DNA of 10,107 nucleotides, from NCBI GenBank assembly GCA_023436605.1, contig JAEZIQ010000022.1, positions 1 to 10,107 on the forward strand, given 5' to 3'. This DNA is from Actinomycetes bacterium (GTDB lineage: Bacteria > Actinomycetota > Thermoleophilia > Solirubrobacterales > 70-9). The notes below the pieces were generated by a model. It ran no database searches and was not told where the DNA came from. It worked only from the letters and a program-made list of their open reading frames with translations. Both the position numbers and the translations under genes were made by a program. Of the stretch, positions 6,001 through 10,107 are shown in pieces. Position 1 is the stretch's first letter; every line of letters begins with the position of its first letter.

Positions 6001-7200
6001 ATGTCCAGCTATCAGGAGATCACCGAGGACCAGAAGGCCATCATCGAGATGGTGCATCAGTTCGTCGATGAGCAGATCATCCCCAACGCCGAGAAGTACG
6101 ACCACGAAGACTCGTTCCCGGAGCCGATTGTCGAGCAGATGAAGGAACTGGGTCTCTTCGGCGTCACCATCGCCGAGGAGTACGGCGGCATGGGCCTCGA
6201 CCTCTCGACCTACGAGCTGATCGTCGAGGAGCTCTCCCGCGGCTGGATCTCGATTTCCGGCGTGGTCAACACCCACTTCATCGGTGTCTACCTGCTGCAG
6301 CAGTTCGGCTCGGAAGAGCAGAAGCAGAAGTACCTGCCGAAGATGGCGACCGGCGAGATGCGCGCCGCTTTCTCTCTTTCCGAGCCTGAAGTCGGCTCCG
6401 ACGTCCAGGGCATCAAGACCGGTGCCAAGAAGGACGGCGACCACTACGTGATCGACGGCCAGAAGATGTGGGTCACCAACGGCCTCGGCTCGAGCCTCGT
6501 CTTCCTGCTCGCCAAGACCGATCCGACCGCCGAAAAGGCCCACCAGGGCATGACCTGCTTCATCACCGAGAAGGAGCCGTGGGTCGAGAAGAACACCGGC
6601 GACTACGAGGGCCTGATCGTTCCCCCGAAGATCAAGAAGATGGGCTACAAGGGCGTCGAGTCCACCGAGCTCGTCTACGACGGCTACAAGTGCCCGGCCG
6701 AGAACATCCTCGGCGGCGAGGAAGCCGGCCTCAACAAGGGCTTCCCGCAGATGATGGACGCCCTCGAGGTCGGTCGTGTGAACGTTGCCGCCCGTGGCGT
6801 CGGCATCGCCCAGCGCGCCCTCGAGCTTGCCCTCCAGTACAGCCAGGAGCGCAAGACCTTCGGCAAGCCGATCGCCAACCACCAGGCGATCCAGTTCAAG
6901 CTGGCCGACATGGCCACCAAGCTCGAAGCCGCCCGTCTGGTCACCCGCAAGGCGGCCAACATGAAGGATGCCGGCATCCGCTCCGATCTCGAGGCCGGCA
7001 TGGCGAAGCTGATCGCGTCCGAGACCGGCAAGGAGTGCGTCGAGGAATGCTTCCGCATCCACGGTGGCTACGGCTACTCGAAGGAATACGAGATCGAGCG
7101 CCTCTACCGCGACGCCCCTCTGCTGCTGATCGGCGAGGGCACTTCCGAGATCCAGCGCATGGTGATCGGCAAGAAGCTGCTCCAGCGGCACAAGATCTAA
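6001..7200 (+). CDS. Acyl-CoA dehydrogenase, FAD-dependent; candidate methylsuccinyl-CoA dehydrogenase
   Basis: This 399-residue protein has the full length and fold order of an acyl-CoA dehydrogenase. It has an N-terminal helical domain (1-120), a middle beta domain starting at the flavin-contact motif FSLSEPEVGSD (124-134) and MWVTNG (156-161), and a C-terminal helical domain. The C-terminal domain carries the ERKTFGKPI segment (283-291) and IHGGYGYSKEYEIERLYRD (353-371). Glu379 in GEGTSEIQ occupies the catalytic-base position of short- and medium-chain enzymes, unlike the isovaleryl/long-chain type where the base lies elsewhere. The enzyme oxidises an acyl-CoA to the trans-2-enoyl-CoA and passes electrons to ETF. 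The substrate is not readable from sequence. The lyase and MaoC genes nearby make methylsuccinyl-CoA attractive, but proteobacterial Mcd proteins carry an N-terminal extension that is absent here. Codon use is strongly G/C-ending (for example all lysines AAG), suggesting high expression. Confidence 0.92.
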   Translation: MSSYQEITEDQKAIIEMVHQFVDEQIIPNAEKYDHEDSFPEPIVEQMKELGLFGVTIAEEYGGMGLDLSTYELIVEELSRGWISISGVVNTHFIGVYLLQQFGSEEQKQKYLPKMATGEMRAAFSLSEPEVGSDVQGIKTGAKKDGDHYVIDGQKMWVTNGLGSSLVFLLAKTDPTAEKAHQGMTCFITEKEPWVEKNTGDYEGLIVPPKIKKMGYKGVESTELVYDGYKCPAENILGGEEAGLNKGFPQMMDALEVGRVNVAARGVGIAQRALELALQYSQERKTFGKPIANHQAIQFKLADMATKLEAARLVTRKAANMKDAGIRSDLEAGMAKLIASETGKECVEECFRIHGGYGYSKEYEIERLYRDAPLLLIGEGTSEIQRMVIGKKLLQRHKI

Positions 7201-7209
7201 ATCATCAAC

Positions 7210-7244
7210 GGAAAGGGCTCTGGCTTGCCGCCGGGGCCCTTTCC
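7210..7244 (+). terminator. Strong hairpin terminator after the acyl-CoA dehydrogenase
   Basis: GGAAAGGGC (7210-7218) pairs perfectly with 7236-7244. The inner segment continues the stem through 7219-7224 and 7230-7235 with two G-T wobbles, leaving a five-base loop (7225-7229) and about 15 stacked pairs. T residues lie in the 3' arm rather than after it. It sits 10 bases past the dehydrogenase stop. Confidence 0.75.
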
Positions 7245-7253
7245 ATGTAAACA
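7225..7253 (+). promoter_or_regulatory. Candidate promoter embedded in the terminator, driving a near-leaderless SCP2-like gene
   Basis: TTGCCG (7225-7230) and TAAACA (7248-7253) are separated by exactly 17 bases, a sigma70-type arrangement. The expected transcript start (about 7260) falls within a few bases of ATG 7263. This would explain why no Shine-Dalgarno sequence precedes that gene. The -10 box deviates at its last base. Confidence 0.4.
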
Positions 7254-7262
7254 CCCTTGCCT

Positions 7263-7628
7263 ATGGCTTCCACAACGCAGATGATCGAGTCCGCCGTCAC
7301 CCACCTCCAGGAGGAGGTGCCGGCCTTGAAGAAGCTGAAGCTCGTCTTCGGTCTCGACATTCGCGCCAAGGGAGACATGCAGACCTTCCGGGTTGAGGTT
7401 CCCGGACCAAAGGTGAGCAAGGGAAGAGGAGAGGACGAACGCTGCCGGATCGAGATCGACCGTCAGCAGTTCAACCAGCTGGCCGATGACAAGGCGACGA
7501 TCGGTTCATTCCGGCGCGCCGCCGAGACCGGACACATTCGCTTCGAAGGAGACTCGAACGTGGCGAAACTGGTCATCCGGGTCATCGAAGCGCATGAACA
7601 GCGGGCCAAGCTGAAAAAAGTCCACTGA
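7263..7628 (+). CDS. Small SCP2-like (sterol carrier protein 2-type) lipid/acyl-CoA binding protein
   Basis: This is a 121-residue soluble protein with no signal peptide or membrane helix. An alpha/beta pattern with FRVEVPGP early is followed by CRIEIDRQQF and then an RRAAETGHIRFEGD segment leading to a C-terminal amphipathic helix. This resembles the SCP2 sterol-binding fold, where a charged strand precedes a 'G-x-ltG-d'-type turn and a final helix. Such domains bind acyl-CoA or other hydrophobic ligands in a tunnel and have no catalytic residues. I chose ATG 7263; a TTG six bases upstream is also open. Neither has a ribosome binding site, which fits the near-leaderless promoter proposed just upstream. 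It lies between the dehydrogenase and the MaoC hydratase on the same strand and is probably co-transcribed with the latter. The family call is from pattern recognition and is moderately sure. Confidence 0.65.
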   Translation: MASTTQMIESAVTHLQEEVPALKKLKLVFGLDIRAKGDMQTFRVEVPGPKVSKGRGEDERCRIEIDRQQFNQLADDKATIGSFRRAAETGHIRFEGDSNVAKLVIRVIEAHEQRAKLKKVH

Positions 7629-7665
7629 AATCCGATTCACCAACCAAGGAACCAAAGCCAACACC

Positions 7666-8208
7666 ATGAGCGAAGAAAACAACGACTTCACCACCGACCA
7701 GCGCGTTCGCGAGGAAAGCGGCTCGCACCCGTACGGTCGCTACCTCGAAGAGTTCGAGGTGGGTGCTACCTACAAGCACATGCCCGCGAAGACGGTCACC
7801 GAGTACGACGACCATCTCTTCTGCCTGCTGACCATGAACCATCACCCGCTGCACATCAACGACGTTCACGCGAACGCCTCGCAGCAGGGCCAGAACGTGG
7901 TCGTGGGTCCGCTGGTCTACTCGCTCGCCGTCGGCATGTCGGTTTCCGACTTCTCCGGCAAGGCGATCGCCAACCTGGCCACCGACGAACTCGCCCACCC
8001 GGCCCCCGTCTTCCACGGTGACACGCTCTTCTGCGAGTCCGAGGTTCTCGAGGTCCGCGAGTCGAAGAGCAAGCTGGACCGCGGTCTGGTCAAGGTCCAC
8101 ACCCGTGTCTTCAACCAGGACGGCACTCTCGTCTGCCATTTCAAGCGCACCGCGCTGATCCCGCGCAAGGTCCACGGCACCCCGTCGGAGACCGGCGACG
8201 TCGACTGA
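7666..8208 (+). CDS. MaoC-like hot-dog enoyl-CoA hydratase; candidate mesaconyl-CoA hydratase
   Basis: This 180-residue protein has the single hot-dog layout of short actinobacterial MaoC proteins. The active-site helix region reads LTMNHHPLH (55-63), followed by a VVVGPLVYSLAVG helix, and FHGDTLFCESEV marks the later beta strands. In classical R-hydratases the motif is GDxNPLH. Here His63 is kept but Asn58 stands where the catalytic Asp would be. As I recall, MaoC-like relatives beside CitE-like lyases (for example mycobacterial Rv2499c) share a similar TMN-x-x-PLH form, so this may mark a subfamily rather than a dead enzyme. It would hydrate an enoyl-CoA such as mesaconyl-CoA to beta-methylmalyl-CoA, feeding the lyase at 44-1093. 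The only ribosome binding candidate, AAGGA at 7646-7650, is rather far upstream (15 bases). The gene lies 37 bases after the SCP2-like gene. Codon use is highly biased, as in the dehydrogenase. Confidence 0.85.
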   Translation: MSEENNDFTTDQRVREESGSHPYGRYLEEFEVGATYKHMPAKTVTEYDDHLFCLLTMNHHPLHINDVHANASQQGQNVVVGPLVYSLAVGMSVSDFSGKAIANLATDELAHPAPVFHGDTLFCESEVLEVRESKSKLDRGLVKVHTRVFNQDGTLVCHFKRTALIPRKVHGTPSETGDVD

Positions 8209-8219
8209 TATCGGGCAAA

Positions 8220-8349
8220 GCGCTCAGAACGCACCTGCCGGCGCCTGGCTGCGTCGGACGCTCGACGGCTCGGGAACGCACCAAAGTGCGCCCCCTTCAC
8301 CGCCTTCGCTTGCCTCCTTGCCAGCCACCGGCAGGAGCGCCCTGAGCAC
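8220..8349. repeat. 130-nt structured element with long imperfect inverted arms
   Basis: Arms 8220-8241 and 8328-8349 pair at 18 of 22 positions. After a symmetrical 3x3 internal loop the pairing resumes as CTGGC (8245-8249) with GCCAG (8320-8324). Inside lie smaller hairpins, GCGT/ACGC at 8251-8261 and CGCAC/GTGCG at 8277-8290. GCTCAGAACGCAC (8222-8234) recurs as GCTCGGGAACGCAC (8268-8281). There is no credible reading frame. It resembles a palindromic intergenic repeat or a non-coding RNA; which one cannot be told from a single copy. Confidence 0.55.
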
Positions 8350-8365
8350 TACCCGCTGAAGTCTG

Positions 8366-8398
8366 AAAAAGGGCCGCCTTTGTTGGGCGGCCCTTTCT
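8366..8398 (+). terminator. Intrinsic terminator after the MaoC gene and the structured element
   Basis: A perfect 11-bp stem (8368-8378 with 8386-8396, AAAGGGCCGCC type) encloses a 7-base loop. It is preceded by an A-run (8366-8370) and ends in TTTCT. It is the best terminator in the window and closes the SCP2-like/MaoC transcript. Confidence 0.85.
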
Positions 8399-8444
8399 CG
8401 TGCAGGGAGTCGAACGGGCGGTTTTGGGTCATAACGACCAACAA

Positions 8445-8471
8445 TTGCCAGCTCGTTTCGCAGGGTAACCT
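8445..8471 (+). promoter_or_regulatory. Candidate promoter for a leaderless small gene
   Basis: TTGCCA (8445-8450) and TAACCT (8466-8471) are spaced 15 bases apart. TAACCT fits the TANNNT -10 pattern and ends six bases before ATG 8478, so transcription could begin at the start codon itself. Leaderless genes with this geometry are common in actinobacteria. Confidence 0.45.
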
Positions 8472-8477
8472 TGGTCT

Positions 8478-8738
8478 ATGGATTTCAGGAAACTTGGTCA
8501 GCAGGTCGGGCAGCTCAAGAAGCAGGCGGAGGAGAAGCTGGGGGACCGCGCCGAACCGGAGAACCTGAAGCGTGACGCCAAGGACCTGCGCGAGATCCTC
8601 GCCGGCGACGGTTCACTGGCCGAAAAGGCAAAACAGGCCAAAGCCGAAGTAATCGACCGCGACAAGCAGCCCGAATCGAAGGAACAGGCCGACCCGGGGA
8701 ACGACCCCGGCAGGCAGGCTCAACCGGACGAGAAGTGA
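8478..8738 (+). CDS. Small, highly charged helical protein of unknown function
   Basis: This 86-residue soluble protein has no signal peptide, membrane helix or cysteine. Residues 1-60 are rich in Lys, Glu, Ala and Gln with heptad-like hydrophobics, and look like amphipathic helix. Residues 61-86 are a Pro/Asp/Gln/Glu-rich tail that is probably disordered. The N-terminal MDFRKLG followed by helical Lys/Glu repeats faintly recalls small actinobacterial antitoxin-like or stress proteins, but I cannot assign a family. No toxin-like partner is adjacent. It has no clear Shine-Dalgarno site; AGGG at 8462 is 12 bases away. A TANNNT box suggests a leaderless start. It converges on the minus-strand gene that ends at 8822. 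Confidence 0.65.
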   Translation: MDFRKLGQQVGQLKKQAEEKLGDRAEPENLKRDAKDLREILAGDGSLAEKAKQAKAEVIDRDKQPESKEQADPGNDPGRQAQPDEK

Positions 8739-8743
8739 GCTGG

Positions 8744-8780
8744 GTTCAAATGACCGGTGTCATAGCCCGGTGATTTGAAC
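8744..8780. terminator. Hairpin between convergent genes, candidate bidirectional terminator
   Basis: Positions 8744-8757 pair with 8767-8780 (13 of 14 positions) across a 9-base loop. Two smaller hairpins follow: GCCCC/GGGGC at 8786-8802 and GGTC/GACC at 8807-8817. The cluster fills the gap between the convergent stop codons at 8738 and 8822. No T-tract accompanies it on either strand. Confidence 0.55.
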
Positions 8781-8821
8781 GGAGTGCCCCTGAAGGCGGG
8801 GCGAAGGTCGCCGACCACTTG

Positions 8822-9379
8822 CTAATGGGTGTCGCCTGAGGCGTGGGCGGGGGGACGGGACTCTTCGGCCAGCGAAGTGATCTCGATCGTGCCCCGGGCG
8901 GCGTTGGTGAGGACCTCTGAGGCTTCCTCGGGGTTGCGGGCGTAGAGCTCGACAAGGAGGTGGACCGAGATCTGGTCGTCGTGGTGTTTGTGGAAGCGGA
9001 CGTGGGTGAAGAACTCCCGGGTGCCGGCGTCGCCGAAGGCGCCGTAGGTCAGCGATTCGACCGCTTCCGGCCCGGCACAGGCTTCGACCTGGTTGGCGTC
9101 GACGGTGACCGTGCAGGAGGCGACCCAGGGGGTGCCGGCGACCATACGCTCCCAACGGTCCTCGATCGGCACCACGCGGTCCCGGTCGAAGGTCAGGTGC
9201 GGCTGGTCATGCATGCAGTCCAGGCACTGGACCACCGACTCCTGGATCTCGTCATCGCCCTCGCTCGGGATGCCGGTGTCGGGATCGATCGGGCGGATCG
9301 CGTCGTAGTGGACCTGAACCTCGAGGTTCCGGGACCAGCAGCGATAACACCTGAGCCAGGAAGAGATGCGCGATTCCAT
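8822..9379 (-). CDS. Unrecognised protein with an N-terminal double-CxxC (zinc-ribbon-like) module
   Basis: This is a 185-residue protein of no family I recognise. Residues 1-60 carry Cys11-x2-Cys14 and Cys52-x2-Cys55, the spacing of a four-cysteine zinc ribbon with a roughly 37-residue insertion. Residues 60-165 are mixed, with an aromatic/His segment (FFTHVRFHKHHDD) and a likely alpha/beta stretch (ISVHLLVELYARNPEEASEVL). The last 20 residues are polar. There is no signal peptide or membrane helix, so it should be cytosolic. The ATG at 9379 has no Shine-Dalgarno site; TAAAAC lies a few bases upstream, which may again indicate a nearly leaderless transcript. It is 50 bases downstream of the DsbA-like gene on the same strand, with a GC-rich hairpin between them. 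Third-position G/C bias and the conserved-looking cysteine spacing support it as a real gene over the antisense frames. Confidence 0.7.
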   Translation of the reverse strand: MESRISSWLRCYRCWSRNLEVQVHYDAIRPIDPDTGIPSEGDDEIQESVVQCLDCMHDQPHLTFDRDRVVPIEDRWERMVAGTPWVASCTVTVDANQVEACAGPEAVESLTYGAFGDAGTREFFTHVRFHKHHDDQISVHLLVELYARNPEEASEVLTNAARGTIEITSLAEESRPPAHASGDTH

Positions 9380-9391
9380 GACTGTAGTTTT

Positions 9392-9424
9392 ACCCGGCCG
9401 CCACCACGGGGGCGGCGACCGGGT
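9392..9424 (-). terminator. GC-rich hairpin between the DsbA-like and the CxxC-protein genes
   Basis: ACCCGG (9392-9397) pairs with 9419-9424 and CCGCC (9398-9402) with 9411-9415, leaving an 8-base loop and a 3-base bulge. It starts six bases past the DsbA-like stop. No U-run follows in the minus-strand transcript, so termination may be partial. Confidence 0.45.
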
Positions 9425-9429
9425 TCAAA

Positions 9430-10107
9430 TCACTGTCCGTTGCCGGACTTGTTGCCCGACTTGGCGGACTTGGCCTGCTCGTTGATCGCGTCGATGATCG
9501 CCTCAGCGGACTGGGTGTCATCGAGCGGGGTCAGGCTGCCGTCAGCCTCGCGGAAGGCGAAGGACGGGGTGCCGGTGAAGCCGTTGTCCGTGGCGTCGCC
9601 ATCGATCCGGTCGAGCTCGGTCTGGGCGGCCTCGGACTCACGATCCTCGTTCCACTTGTCGATGTCGGGAATCCCGGCCTTCTCGGCGATGTCGGTGAGG
9701 AAATCGTCGGTCACGTAACCGGAGTTCTCGACGCCCTGGTTGGCGTAGAAAGCCTCGAGGAAGCTCCACATCTTGTCCTGCTGGCCGGCTGCGATCGCGG
9801 CCTTGGCGGCGAGCAGGGAGTCGGGACCGAGAATGGCCCAGTTCTCGAACTCGAAGTTGGCGGTGCCGTCCTTGACCGGACCACTAATGATCTCGGGCAG
9901 GATTTCGTCGGCGTACTGCTTGCAGATCGGGCACTGGAGGTCACCGAACTCGACCAGGGTGACCGGGGCATCGGCGTCACCGAGCAGGTTGCCCTTCTGG
10001 GTCAGGCCGGCGAGCTGCTTCTGGCCGTTGTCACCGTCGTCGCCGCCGCTGCCGCCACCAGAGCTGGCGACGATGATTGCGATGACCACTCCGACCACGA
10101 CCAGAAA
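9430..10107 (-). CDS. Membrane-anchored DsbA-like thiol-disulfide oxidoreductase, N-terminus beyond the window
   Basis: The frame stays open to the window edge, so the 225 visible residues lack the true start. The GTG at 10098 lies inside what looks like a transmembrane segment and is not a good start. In order there is a hydrophobic anchor (visible part FLVVVGVVIAIIVA), a Gly/Asp-rich linker of about 20 residues, and a DsbA-type thioredoxin domain. Counting from 10098, the active site is Cys56-Pro-Ile-Cys59 in FGDLQCPICKQ. The cis-proline loop is GTPSF (Thr177-Pro178). The long helical insertion between these matches DsbA/BdbD-type proteins. It probably forms or isomerises disulfides in exported proteins outside the membrane. 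The C-terminal tail is rich in Lys, Ser, Gly and Asn. The cysteine-paired secreted proteins at 1339-5851 are possible clients, which is inference only. Confidence 0.88.
   Translation of the reverse strand, partial: FLVVVGVVIAIIVASSGGGSGGDDGDNGQKQLAGLTQKGNLLGDADAPVTLVEFGDLQCPICKQYADEILPEIISGPVKDGTANFEFENWAILGPDSLLAAKAAIAAGQQDKMWSFLEAFYANQGVENSGYVTDDFLTDIAEKAGIPDIDKWNEDRESEAAQTELDRIDGDATDNGFTGTPSFAFREADGSLTPLDDTQSAEAIIDAINEQAKSAKSGNKSGNGQ

Noticed and set aside
5989..7254. 421-codon minus-strand ORF covering the acyl-CoA dehydrogenase
   Set aside because: The opposite strand encodes an unmistakable dehydrogenase. The antisense product is low-complexity Leu/Val/Asp/Gly/His sequence produced by G/C-ending codons.
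7582..8175. 197-codon minus-strand ORF over the MaoC gene
   Set aside because: It is antisense to a recognised hot-dog hydratase and is another shadow of codon bias.
8742..8752. GGTTCAAAT resembling a tRNA T-loop, also present at 9422-9430
   Set aside because: Neither copy has a pairing T-stem, acceptor stem or anticodon arm around it. At 8742 it belongs to a simple hairpin between convergent genes, and at 9422 it overlaps the end of the DsbA-like gene.
8960..9718. 252-codon plus-strand ORF spanning two minus-strand genes
   Set aside because: It overlaps both the CxxC protein and the DsbA-like gene in antisense, and runs through their intergenic hairpin. The DsbA active-site motif proves the minus strand is coding.

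Overview
This is a GC-rich window with third-position G/C codon bias, Shine-Dalgarno sites used alongside GTG/TTG starts, and at least two genes with apparently leaderless starts. That points to an actinobacterium. Secreted proteins joining kelch-type blades, a choice-of-anchor-D module and Gly-X-Thr collagen-like repeats suggest the Thermoleophilia (Solirubrobacterales and relatives). The taxonomy is inferred from gene style and was not tested by a search.

Layout. (1) 44-1093, minus strand: a malyl-CoA/beta-methylmalyl-CoA lyase very like the Chloroflexus and Rhodobacter Mcl enzymes, with a TTG start behind a good ribosome binding site. (2) 1094-1338: a divergent intergenic region. (3) 1339-5851, plus strand: three paralogous genes for exported proteins, joined by ATGA and GTGA stop/start overlaps. 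The outer two have six kelch-type blades, an anchor-D Ig-like module, 15-16 uninterrupted Gly-X-Y triplets and a shared C-terminal domain of about 110 residues with a cysteine pair. The middle one lacks about 250 residues, nearly the whole kelch domain. A perfect inverted repeat spanning the last stop codon and a separate terminator close this unit. (4) 6001-8208, plus strand: an acyl-CoA dehydrogenase, a hairpin terminator, a small SCP2-like protein, and a single-domain MaoC-type hydratase. (5) 8209-8398: a 130-nt element with long imperfect inverted arms, then a textbook intrinsic terminator. (6) 8478-8738, plus strand: a small charged protein that may be leaderless. It converges, across a cluster of hairpins, on (7) 8822-9379, minus strand: an unrecognised protein with two CxxC pairs. 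(8) 9430-10107, minus strand: a membrane-anchored DsbA-like thiol oxidoreductase whose N-terminus lies beyond the window.

How the genes fit. The lyase, the dehydrogenase and the MaoC hydratase together could carry out methylsuccinyl-CoA -> mesaconyl-CoA -> beta-methylmalyl-CoA -> glyoxylate + propionyl-CoA, the last three steps of the ethylmalonyl-CoA pathway. The same three families also occur together in branched-chain acyl-CoA catabolism. Here the lyase lies on the opposite strand from the other two, and the kelch/collagen operon sits between them. Cys-rich exported proteins and a DsbA-like enzyme share the window, but nothing in the sequence links them directly.

The most novel material is the three-gene surface-protein operon with its shared C-terminal domain and the blade-deleted middle paralog, followed by the structured element at 8220-8349.
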